64,000 nucleotides of DNA from Ampelomyces quisqualis (lineage: Eukaryota > Ascomycota > Dothideomycetes > Pleosporales > Phaeosphaeriaceae), in assembly GCA_018398575.1 (NCBI GenBank), contig JAGTXZ010000010.1, positions 2,542,001 to 2,606,000 of the forward strand, given 5' to 3'. This document shows, piece after piece, positions 49,570 to 59,343 of this stretch; positions within the stretch are counted from its first letter, which is position 1; the number at the start of each line of letters is the position of its first letter. The position numbers and the translations under genes were made by a program. A model generated the notes under the pieces. That model saw nothing but the letters and a program-made list of their open reading frames with translations, searched no databases and was not told the DNA's origin.

Positions 49570-49905
49570 TACTATAATAGCACTAGTAGGTTTAGCTAAG
49601 TTTGCCTGCTAGACTAAAAAGAGTGCTACTAATATAATATACAAGAGGTAAGTTGCCTATATTATAATGCAAAAACATAGAAAGTAAGAATTTTGCTTAG
49701 TGCTATATAGTGTCCTACAGTACTATACAGTAGACCTATCTACTATAATAGCACTAGTAGGTTTAGCTAAGTTTACTTGCTAGACTAAAGAGAGTGCTAC
49801 TACTATAATATACAAGAGGTAAGTTGCCTACACTATAATACAAAAAACTAAAAAGTAAGAATTTTGCTTAATGCTATACAGTGCTATACAGTACTATATA
49901 GTGCT
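49570..49905. repeat. 171-bp direct repeat, arm B
   Basis: GCACTAGTAGGTTTAGCTAAG recurs at 49580 and 49751 (171 bp apart). The units share CAAGAGGTAAGTTGCCTA and a TACAGTACTATA-rich tail. Mirrored in arm A near 23,200-23,530. Confidence 0.8.
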
Positions 49906-51249
49906 ATACTAAGAATAACACGTAGTAAGAGGCGCCTCTCTAGAATATACTTTTACTTACCTTAAAGATATAATATAACGTATTAGCGCTAGGTAAGAGG
50001 CTATATAATACTAGAACAAAACCTTGCTTACTTTTACCTGCACTTATAATTTAACCTACTGCTATAACTATATAATACTGCGTTGCTACTACAAACGCAC
50101 TATAACTACATAATAATAATAATAGTGCTGCAACGTAAATATATATAATTTTTTATGTTACGTTTACTATACTACGCTATATATTACAACACTATTATAA
50201 GTAAGTATATAATATAAGTACACCTATACACGCTAACTAAGCTGTAGCTATTCTACTATTCTTACACCTACCTGTACTATTCTTAACTGTTACGCGTAAC
50301 ATATTATATAATACGCGCGTTATAAGATTGCAATAATAAGTATAAGTAGTAGCTACTTTAATTAAATAAATAGTATATAAGTAATGCAAAGATAATAACT
50401 ACTAACAACGTATTGCAGGCAATTGTAAGAATAGGCTATAATATCAATGTAGTAGACTAGCGCATATAGGTTAAAGAGATAATAGATTTTATCTAGTATA
50501 AGAATACATATAACAAGATTAAACAGGCACACTTGTAGGCTAACTACCTAAAGACAATACGTAGCCTAATAATAGATAAATAGCTTAAGTATACTATATA
50601 CCCCTAACTAACTAATAGTAGTATACTAAAAGAATTCTACAAGGCAATAGCTAGCGCTGTATAGAAGAAGATAATCTTAGAAATTTAAGACTACAGCAAC
50701 AAAGTTAAAGCTAAATATATAGAAAGATAGCTAACGCTTGCAAACTTAGAACTAGAACGCACGCAGTTAGTATTAGTAGTCTTAAGTTTTTTTGCTGCTT
50801 TAGTAACTTAGCTAATAGGCCTTACTACAATAACAACTAAACTGTTACTTAACAACGTTAATATCTATATTATAGATAGCGTACATTGTTAAACTGCCTA
50901 GACCTTTCTGCTTTTAAGGCTAATAACAGCTGCACGTTAATAGTAGCTTAAAGATAGCAACTTTAAGATAAAGCTATAATATCTTAAATATAGTGTACTT
51001 GTTAAATACCTATTGCAACTAAAATTTATAGACTAGTATATAGTTAGAACTTTAAAGATATTTAACGCGTTAGCGCTGCGCTTAATTACTAACAATAATA
51101 ATCTAGCTGTAACTGTTAACTTATACGTTAAGATAAGAAGCCTTAAAGGCGTTGCAATTAAATACTAGACTCTAGTACAAGATAAAGTTAAGCCTAGTAG
51201 TAATACAACCTAGAATAGTATACAAATAATAATAGCTAACTACATAATA

Positions 51250-54200
51250 TAGTGCACTTTACTTTAGGCAGCAATAGTAATATTATAAACTTAGTAGGTG
51301 CTACTAGAAATAAGAGGCAAAGGCGCCTCTACTTAGAGCTTAACAACAACACTAAAGACAATAACTATAAACAACAAAAGATAATAAGAGCGCTAGTAGA
51401 CCTAGCCTATAAACTATTAACAAGACCTAAAGCAAATAGTAGTAAACGCTTTAATAGATAGAGTAGAAGCAAGAAGAAGAAGGATAACAGCCTAGACATA
51501 CGCATTAAGACTCTAACTACTAAAATTAAGCGCCTAGAAGAGCAGAATAATAGCACTATAAAGAAAGTAGAGGAAAGTAGAGATAAAAATACTGCGTAAA
51601 CACAAAATAATATAATATCTACACTAATTACTACACCTAAACAGAAACGCAAAGGTGCTATAGAGAAATAACAAAGGTTGCTAGAGAAAAATGCTTACTC
51701 TAGTAGTAAAGAAGAATAAGAAGAGTATAATAAAGGTAATAGAGATAAAGATAAAGAGCTTTAGTTAGTAAAATAACTTGCGTTAGAAGAAAGGCTGTAG
51801 CTCTAAGCCCTACTAAACGCAAGGTAAGTGCACTATAGAGAGCCTATAACTATAATCTACGCAACTAATACGTAAGACAGAACAGTAGATAAACTGCAAG
51901 CTTAAATTAGAGTAGTAATAGAACACTGCTAAGAGAATAAATAGTAGGAAGCAGCTAACTTCTTTAGATCTCTACTAAAAGACTTTAAAGATAACGCGCC
52001 TATAATACTATATTTATTATAGAGACTAATAGTTCTATTTACAGTATACTAACTAATAGAAGCTTATATACTTTACAAAAAAGAGCTATCTTTAGACAAT
52101 AGCAGCATATTTAGAAATATAATAGGTATAGAGAAAACAAGATTAGTTGTACTTATAATAATTATAAAGTATGCGCACTTTAAGAACTAAACTAAAGTGT
52201 AAGAAAACTAATTAAAGAATAAAACTAGTTAATATAGAGCTAAAGACAATAGTTAAGAATAGTGCCCTATAACAAACTAACAGACATTTCTATATATATG
52301 CAAAAAAAACTCTTTAATGCTAAAAGAGCTATAGTTAGCAGTATCTATAGTAAGTAGATAAAGCTGCACACTAGCTGTATAAAAGGCTAAAATTATTACT
52401 ATAGGCCTCTGCAAATCTAAATAGTGCAACCTAAAAGACTTTCTTACGCTCTGTATCTGCTTTATAGACAATACTCCTCTATAGAGTATAGGCGTACTAA
52501 TAGTAGATAAAGAAATAGAGATAAAGATTAATCTACAAGTTAAATAGCACCTTATAGCGTTTAACTAAAACGTCCTACTACGCAAATTTACAAAGAATAG
52601 TAAGAAGTATGTAGAGATAGTTCTATAGTATATCTAAGAACACTATATACTAAAAGTCTACCTAAGTGTAACTATGCACTGTCTAGTACTATCTGCTAGC
52701 TAATTTATAATTGTATACAGCTACACAATATTAGTAAAACGTATGCTTAATAAATACTAAACTATAAGACTTATAACTATACACAAAATATTATTAAGAG
52801 GTAGCAAAGTAAGCATAATAGACGCCTTTAATATTTCTAGCTACGTAGTAATATAGAGACGTATTATCTTTAATAAGTTCTATAACTACAAATCTAAGAA
52901 TACTATTATAAGTAACTTGTACAAGACTATTTAAGTTAAGAACTATAGTTATTAGTAAAAGGCCTAGGCCCTCTTAGGTACACTAATAGAGAAGAGTCTC
53001 TATAAGATACTTATTTTTATCTCTCTAGCGCTTAGTAGACTATAAGATAATAAAAACTTCTTAAACTAGCACTGTTTTACAGGCAAGAAGGATAATATAG
53101 ATAGTTCTAAACTGTTTACTACTACTAACCTTGTGTACGCAAGTATTAAGAAAATTATAGATATAAGAGAGATAAGAAAGATGTTAGGCCTAGTTATAGT
53201 AAAGGGCTAAGACACCTGCTTATCTAAGGTATAAGAAGAAGTTAAAAATATACTTAATTCTCCTAAGTATATAGCGCTTATAGCGTTAGGAAAGAAGATT
53301 GTAGTAAGGTTTATACTGCGTTAAACTCTAGTTACGCAAGACCTATAGGGCTAGAAGATTTTAGGTATTAAGGGTAACTTTCTAATATTCTACTAGCTAT
53401 GCTAAACAGATAACTTTTAATTGCTTATAGCTAACGCAACAACAAGATATAAGATAGTACTATAATAAAAAGAGCTAAATAGTGTAAAAGCTAAGAGTAT
53501 ATGTATATTTAACTGCGCTAAGATATAAAGTATTGTAACATTTCTAATACTAGCCTAGCTTAAGGCTGCGCTGTTTAAAAGCAAAGGAAGTAAGAAAACT
53601 AAGCAGTTTATATTAACGCATATCTAACAGCACTTCTAGTAGCTAGATAAAAGAATATTTACTAATAACCTTAACTTACTACTTATATATAGTGCAAAGT
53701 ACAAGGTAATTAAGCTAAAAGCTAAAAGGACCTATATTAAAACTAGACCTAATTCTAATTAGAGGGGCCTAGCAGATAATTAAACAGTACTACGCAACGT
53801 TTAGGCCAAAATCTTTATTAGCTTATACAAACTATGTGTACAACTAGTGCTCTAGATAGAGCTTTAAAAAAAATTTAGCAAAGATATAGTTCTTCTACTA
53901 AGAGAAGGAATGCTAAAGTCTAAAATAGACGCTGTATTAGCAAAATAGAAGAACTTAGACTTAACATTTATTTTAGTAGCGTTAATAGCGTTTACAGAAG
54001 CTATTACGCTAATTAAAGTAAATAAAGTTATAATTACAAAGCCTTAAGACAAATAGGGCACCTAAGACTAATTTATATTTAGAGTATATTAACTAGGCTA
54101 GCTAGCAGACGTATGCAAGAGCATTATTCTATATAACCTAGAAAGTAATCTAGAAACAAAAGTTCTAAAGAAGCAGAACGTAAAGACATTGTTACGTAGT

Positions 54201-54300
54201 AGTCTGTAAAGTGTAACAATAGAAAGAGAAGAGATTAAGTAGAATTATAACAAGGAAATCTCTATAAAGCTTAAGGAGCTAGTGTAAATTAGGTAAATTA
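51250..54300 (+). pseudogene. SNF2-like helicase remnant, arm B
   Basis: Plus-strand mirror of the arm A remnant. It opens with a 69-codon frame (HFTLGSNSNIINLVGATRN). At 52,720-53,000 it reads YTILVKRML, then RRIIFNKFYN, then LLGTLIEKSLYKILIFI. At about 53,090 it reads GKKDNIDSFKLFTATNL. Motif II (DEFH-like) followed about 35 residues later by motif III (GTPIE-like) fits the SNF2 family. The start and the C-terminal helicase lobe could not be delimited. Sequence upstream (about 50,300-51,250) also reads coding-like and may belong to it. Confidence 0.45.
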
Positions 54301-54792
54301 AGCAGTAGAACTGCAGAGTACAGTACACTACTATGTAAAGCTATAAGATAAAAAACGCTTAAGTAGATACGTAGCCTAGTCTTAAGAGTATAAAAATATA
54401 AAAAGTATTGTAAAAGAAGTATATACGTAGACGTAACGCAAAATTAATTTAAAGTGTAAGAATAGTGTAGATTTACAGCAAAACCTAAACTAAGTAACAG
54501 CGCTATTAAAGAAATTGCCTTAGACTTAAACTATAGTTAGGTATAGTTAAGAATAGGCTACTAACTAGTAACACAGTTGTATAGACAGTGCAAAGCTATA
54601 TTAAACACAAAAACTACAAACTATTTTGCAAAAAAGTTCTACAAACTAGGCTGCTAATAATAGTATACTAGGCATTACTGTTATTACTTAGCACAGTAGA
54701 GCATAGTTAAGAACTGTCTAGTAGCTAGTAGTACAGTTGTGTTAATAGTGTTGCTAATGTTGTAGATATTACTAATATTGTATTTTCCTAAC

Positions 54793-55593
54793 ATTGCTAG
54801 GCTTTGTATAAAGACTAAGCCTCTCTATCTCTTTTTTAAGCTTCTACTTCTCTCTTATTATTAGCTCTAACTCTATATTTAATTAATTAATCTTCTGTAG
54901 CGCTTCTTTCTTCTCTTTCTTTGTCTTAGGCGTTTAACAGTAGCAAGGTTCTTTCTTCTTATACGTAAAATAACCCTAGAACATAAACTTAGAGTAGCCT
55001 TTCTATCTCTTATAGATACAGCTCTTAATAACAGCCTTATTAACCTTTCTCTAGATCCTATACCCTCTACGTTAATAAAGGAGTATAATAGTAGTCTTAT
55101 TACTCTAAATTACATTCTTCTAATCTTTAAGAGTCTAATTCTTGTGCTTAAGGCACTAGGCAAGTCTCTTTTACCTTATCTTCTTTATTAATTTAAGCTT
55201 TCTTATTAGCTTTGTCTTCTTAAATCTAGCTTTTTTAAGTACTTTCTACACTGTTAAGGCTAAGATATCTAGACTATCCTAACTAAGATTACTAGCAATA
55301 TTAGCACAGCTCTTTTCTTAGCTATATCTATCTCTTCTTACAAAGTTTATAACTTTCTTAAAGGCTTTTTATTGTTTAGATAGCCTTCTACTCCTTAGCG
55401 CATCTTTAACGTGCTTTGTTTCTAACTTTAGAGGTCTAATTGCTAGATCAAAGCCTCTCTAAATAGCCTTAGCGTAGATTAAGTTAATTGTACGCTTCTT
55501 AACACTAGTTATCCTAGTAATCTTATAATTTAGCTTTCTATTAGCCTTAAAGGTAACAATTAAGATACAAGTAGCTAGATTAAAGACAGCTAT
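54793..55593 (-). pseudogene. Tc1/mariner transposase, N-terminal half
   Basis: On the minus strand the frame starts at 55593 with ATA where ATG is expected, then IVTFKANRKLNYKITR, NLIYAKAIQRGFDLAIR and VKDALRSRRLSKQ. After these come ILALTVQKVLKKARFKK, LKHKNQTLKD and KNVI*SNKTTIILL. Intact relatives have LEHKDWTLEDWKNVIWSDETS in the last part, with the first catalytic Asp. The frame breaks off at 54793, at the edge of arm B, and resumes at 17092. Confidence 0.75.
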
Positions 55594-55672
55594 ATTGTGT
55601 AGTTAAAAGGTTAAAGAAAGAGAAGAGAAGAGAAGAAAGACAAGACAGGACACGTCACTTAAGATCAGATTA

Positions 55673-55748
55673 GGCTGAAATACCCCTGTATTTGCCCTGT
55701 GCGTTAACCAGAGTGGTGAGCAGTAACTTTTGAAATGCACCTCTGTAC
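55673..55748. repeat. right terminal inverted repeat of mariner
   Basis: Inverted partner of 16345-16420. Two of the five mismatches are C in the left copy versus T in the right, one of them TCA versus TTA. The outer edge again lies against a TA (55746-55747). Confidence 0.85.
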
Positions 55749-55860
55749 AGGAAGAGAGTTGTGTCTACCCAGACTAGCGCATTCTTAATCCCGATCACTA
55801 ACACCGAGCTGACGTCGTGACTTTTTGCCCGCGCGACACCTTGCAGCAGCAGCAGCAGCA

Positions 55861-56670
55861 ATGGCCGACGAAATGCACATCAACCCCCAACGCGCAAAGC
55901 AGCTTACCGAAAACCTCGCAAGCATAACATCCCGCATAAATTCTGCGAACAAGAGTAATCGACATGTCCGCCTAATCGCCGTCTCAAAGCTCAAACCCGC
56001 AAACGACATCCTCGCCCTCCACCAACCGCCCAACCCCCTACATACCCATTTTGGTGAAAACTATGTGCAAGAACTCCTCGAGAAATCCAAGCTCCTCCCA
56101 CGCTCCATCCGCTGGCACATGATTGGCGGCCTGCAATCGAACAAATGCAAGCAGCTCGCCGAACAAGTACCCAATCTCTGGTGCGTGTCGAGCGTCGACA
56201 GCGCGAAGAAAGCCAACGAGCTAGAAAAAGGGCGCAAAGCGCTCCTCGAGCAAGACGGCGACGCCGAGAAATTAAGGGTAATGATCCAAGTCAATACTTC
56301 GGGCGAAGCAGAAAAATCTGGCGTCGAGCCCGCTGATACTACAAGTCTGTGTCGACATGTGCTGGAAAAGTGTCCTAGTTTAGAGCTCCTGGGTTTGATG
56401 ACGATTGGCGCCATTGCGAGGAGTAAGCAGACGACGGCGGAGAATGAGAATGAGGATTTTGTAAAGCTACGGGATACGCGGGATCAGGTGGCCAAGGAGC
56501 TGGGCTGGGAGGAAGGGAAGTTGGAGTTGAGTATGGGCATGAGTGCGGATTTTGAGGGCGCGGTGGGGATGGGGAGTGATGAAGTCAGGGTGGGGAGTCA
56601 GATTTTCGGGGAGAGGCCGCAGAAGAAAGACGCGGTGATTAAGGAGAAGGAGGCTGAGGAGAAGAAATGA
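55861..56670 (+). CDS. PLP homeostasis protein, YggS/PROSC family
   Basis: Single exon, 269 residues from the ATG directly after a CAG run. The PLP lysine is in LIAVSKLKPAND (about Lys43). Other family signatures are HFGENYVQELLEK, WHMIGGLQSNK, MIQVNTSGEAEKSG, LGLMTIGAIAR, and the closing MGMSADFEGAVGMGSDE then VRVGSQIFGER. These proteins bind pyridoxal 5'-phosphate without enzymatic turnover and buffer the cofactor; the yeast relative is YBL036C. The C-terminus has a Lys/Glu-rich extension. The start is only about 110 bp outside the island, so the promoter probably overlaps the mariner end or is very short. Confidence 0.92.
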   Translation: MADEMHINPQRAKQLTENLASITSRINSANKSNRHVRLIAVSKLKPANDILALHQPPNPLHTHFGENYVQELLEKSKLLPRSIRWHMIGGLQSNKCKQLAEQVPNLWCVSSVDSAKKANELEKGRKALLEQDGDAEKLRVMIQVNTSGEAEKSGVEPADTTSLCRHVLEKCPSLELLGLMTIGAIARSKQTTAENENEDFVKLRDTRDQVAKELGWEEGKLELSMGMSADFEGAVGMGSDEVRVGSQIFGERPQKKDAVIKEKEAEEKK

Positions 56671-56957
56671 GTGGGCGGGGGAGATGTTGGTGTCCTGTCG
56701 TGTTGATTGTGCCCGCGTAGACTGGTGAGTGAAATTACCGGGTTCAATTGTATCTCACCTGCGCGCGTGGCTTCAATTCAGTCGGATTTCTTACTTTTAC
56801 TTTGGCTTCCGTATCTTCTCGCCTCTGTTTGGCCTACTGTGTAAGAGGTAGACTCGTCGCCTCTAATTCGCCTCCTTTGTCCTGCTCTCCAAAAATTAGG
56901 GCGAACAATGAACAATCCACTCATGCACCAAGAAGCCTGTCGGCTCTTCCTAAAGTC
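56671..56957. other. intergenic
   Basis: A short spacer between the YggS-type gene and the next plus-strand gene. A possible alternative first exon of the latter (MNNPLMHQEACRLFLKS, starting near 56,907) lies at its right edge. Confidence 0.35.
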
Positions 56958-57548
56958 ATGGTCAGTGTATCAATCTGCATGACTGCTGCACTCCAATCGC
57001 TAATCGACGCCAAGGCCAACAGAGTATGTCGACTCGAGGTCAGGGGCAGATCCATTTCCGTGGGCTACATCAAAGTCACCCGCGAGAAAGCACAGTTGCA
57101 CTTTACTCGAATACGGCAGCGCCACGGTAAGCCCGACATCCGTCTCCCATAAATCCACCTAGCAGATGGCACCAAAGTCAACATCTCCGACATCGACATG
57201 GCGACTGTTCCGCTTGAGATCCGTGAACACGCAATCTACCGAATCGCGACATGGAAGAACTTCACGAACGCTGCCTATGCCGTCTGGCAATCCAGAGGCT
57301 TCGTGATGGAAGGACCCGACGAGCAGGGTATGATTCCGTATGAAGAGGAGCCACTCCATCACCGAGGAAAAGTTTCGAACCGACGGAAACCAAACTTGGA
57401 CATGTTGGAATTGGCCAGGGCACAGGCGACAAAGCAGGGCTGTCGTCCGGAAGAGGTGGTGCCGTACATACTGTGGGAGCTCGGAGAAGGTGGTAGCAAG
57501 AGTGCTGCGGGCAGCGGTTTGGAGGTCGACTCCGACTGTGATGACTGA
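56958..57548 (+). CDS. unknown protein, frame continues past TGA
   Basis: Exons 56958-57126 and 57166-57548 join in frame (39-bp intron, GTAAGC donor, CAG acceptor) into about 183 residues. The product has VCRLEVRGRSISVGYIK, DGTKVNISDIDMATVPLE and IATWKNFTNAAYAVWQSRG, and ends in an acidic stretch. I recognise no family. The start is uncertain: ATGs at 56958, 56979 or in an upstream exon are all possible. After the TGA at 57546 the same frame stays open for 47 more codons with matching acidic then helical composition (SEDFDASENMSKEEALRR, ending FKSPYA at 57692). The TGA may therefore be a premature stop in a longer gene. The very short intron is at the lower limit for fungi. Confidence 0.55.
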
Positions 57549-57692
57549 TCAGAGGACTTCGACGCTTCCGAAAACATGAGCAAGGAAGAGGCCCTGCGTC
57601 GTCTCGTTGCCAAAGAAGATGTCACGGCGCGCGACTTCGCGAAAATTTCGTCAGGCTTTTGCGCAGGAACGTTCAAATCACCCTACGCCTAG

Positions 57693-58395
57693 GGTCGAGT
57701 CTCTGCGGATTCAGGAAGGAGCTGGGCTGTGGACCGGATGATGTGGCACTGTAACTGTGGATGCGAACGGTGGGTAGTGAGTTCACACGGAGCTTAGAGT
57801 TGGGAAAGTATTTTGGGACAAGAGCTTCGGCTTCGGCTAGGACGCCTCATGAACGCTTTGTTCCGTGTCAAATTACTTGATACATCAACGCAGCCAAGGT
57901 CGAAGATCTGTGGTGATCGTTTCCGGCATCTGTTTCGACTCATGGTAGTGCTGTAACTACCATCTACAATATTGAAATGTTCAGTACCGACATGCTACAC
58001 CACATCTCACGATACTTTGCGCCAAAGTCTATCTATTTTTAGCCACCGATACGGAAATCGAATACGAATCTGCGCTCAAGACCCACAACGACAGTATTGC
58101 CGCTTGCCGATCGCAAGGCCAATTTATTGAATGCTTCCAAATGCGAGATCTTGGTTCCAATGTTCACATCAGGTCTCCAGATGCAAGTGGCACTAGCCAT
58201 GGCTAGAGGCTAGCGGTGCGGTATCCCAAGGTCAGTTCACTGTAATCAAGCGACCAAAATGTCATTATCACTAATCCAGAGCATTTCGAACAGCCATATC
58301 CAATGCACAGATGGACTACAAATTATTTAGGCATGGAAGCTTTTTGGACAACAACTTTCCAACAGTCTCATCACAAGCATAATTGCAGCAATACC
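57693..58395. other. intergenic, no gene seen
   Basis: The 5' flank of the Zn2Cys6 gene. Frames are short and non-descript. An in-frame ATG at 58303 could extend the regulator's N-terminus by 31 residues, but the ATG at 58396 has the better context (ACC before ATG). Confidence 0.4.
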
Positions 58396-59343
58396 ATGAA
58401 TCGGACCAACAGCGAGGAGTCGAACGCACCACGCCATTGCTGGGGATGCTTCAAGCGACGTGTTGTATGTGACCGCACGCTTCCTCAATGCACAAAGTGT
58501 TTGCGGACGGGCAGAGAGTGTCCAGGTTATGCTGAGCAGAAGCCTCTGCAATGGGTCCAGGACCGCAAGGTTACTTCCAGGGGTTCGAAAACAAAAATGG
58601 ATCCAATGCTGCATGTCAATGGGAGTTCCGCAAGCGAAGAGCGCAAGACTAGGCAGACTTCGGAGACGACACGAATCAGCGAGAGAGCAAGAACAAACGC
58701 TCTTGAGGCATCTGCGTCCAAGCAACTTATATTTGCACCGTTGGAGCATCGAAGTCCTCCTTCGCTACCATGCTTCGATCTTTCTGCGTTTACTGAAACG
58801 CCATTACTACCCGCTGGCTATTCACTCGAATCGTCAATGAGTCTCTCACCAATAGCCACTGCATCCAAATTCAGCACTGAATTCGAACGAGCTCAGATGC
58901 ATCACGAGCAATACGACGCGATCGTCCAAAAATTGGATTATAACAGCAATGCCGCAAGGGAAACGCTCTACGATACCAGGCTAGCAAGTGGAGGCATACC
59001 GATGCCGTATAACCCGCAGCAGTGTGGATTTCGCGAGAATGCAGTCGTTGCATCACACGTTAGATCAAATACACTTAGAAGTCGACCCCTGGAGTTCTCG
59101 AATTCGCCAACCCCCGCCCAAATAGCTCACGCTGCATTGTACGGTGGAACTTCTGACGTCGTGCAGAGTGCAAGCTACAATATGGATAATGACTGCGATG
59201 GGGATTTACGCCCTAACGTGCTTTTGCAATATCCTGCATCATATCTCTCCAGTCCCTCGTCTTCAGACCCGACTAACCCGAATTGTACGCAAGACAGTTC
59301 GTATATGACGCCTCGCCTTTCGAATCCTCTCGCCTGGAACTGA
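58396..59343 (+). CDS. Zn2Cys6 transcription factor, short
   Basis: 315 residues from the ATG at 58396. The binuclear zinc cluster near the N-terminus is CWGCFKRRVVCD, then RTLPQCTKCLRTGRECPGY, with the full C-x2-C-x6-C-x6-C-x2-C-x6-C spacing. A basic linker follows (VQDRKVTSRGSKTKM). Such proteins bind CGG-type DNA sites in the nucleus. The remainder is Ser/Pro-rich and lacks a recognisable fungal-specific regulatory domain, which usually follows and makes family members 500-700 residues. The gene may be genuinely short, truncated, or have unrecognised downstream exons. No target can be named. Confidence 0.72.
   Translation: MNRTNSEESNAPRHCWGCFKRRVVCDRTLPQCTKCLRTGRECPGYAEQKPLQWVQDRKVTSRGSKTKMDPMLHVNGSSASEERKTRQTSETTRISERARTNALEASASKQLIFAPLEHRSPPSLPCFDLSAFTETPLLPAGYSLESSMSLSPIATASKFSTEFERAQMHHEQYDAIVQKLDYNSNAARETLYDTRLASGGIPMPYNPQQCGFRENAVVASHVRSNTLRSRPLEFSNSPTPAQIAHAALYGGTSDVVQSASYNMDNDCDGDLRPNVLLQYPASYLSSPSSSDPTNPNCTQDSSYMTPRLSNPLAWN

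Larger units (their letters stand above)
36803..54792. mobile_element. arm B of giant inverted duplication
   Basis: An inverted, diverged copy of arm A, lacking the 1.2-kb flanking repeats. It starts next to the right 1.2-kb repeat at CGCTACGTTATTATTATAGG, which corresponds to about 35,595 in arm A. It ends GTATTTTCCTAAC at the mariner junction, corresponding to 18,300. It is longer than arm A mainly because the 147-bp array has eight rather than three units. Stretches not listed separately hold mutated sequence with no recognised gene. Confidence 0.8.
16348..55745. mobile_element. mariner element with giant nested insertion
   Basis: The 76-bp inverted repeats and flanking TA dinucleotides mark a Tc1/mariner element on the minus strand. 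Its transposase is split: N-terminal half at 55593-54793, C-terminal half at 17092-about 16620. The two pieces total about 1.7 kb, a normal mariner size. The roughly 37.7 kb between them (17093-54792) is an inverted pair of complex repeat arms. The whole interior is AT-rich, riddled with TAA/TAG and nearly free of TCA, CCA, TGA and TGG, the mark of RIP-type C-to-T mutation. No intact long gene remains inside. The outer terminal repeats themselves keep TCA/CCA and look largely unmutated. Confidence 0.8.

Noticed and set aside
16700..55600. Centromere core
   Set aside because: AT-rich and repeat-rich, but the structure is explained by an insertion into one mariner copy between ordinary genes; nothing specific for a centromere is visible.
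16348..55745. Starship-type giant element
   Set aside because: No tyrosine-recombinase (DUF3435) captain is recognisable at either end, and the ends are mariner-like terminal repeats with TA.
56730..56765. tRNA-like GGGTTCAATT near 56,735
   Set aside because: No acceptor stem, anticodon arm or D-arm can be folded around it.
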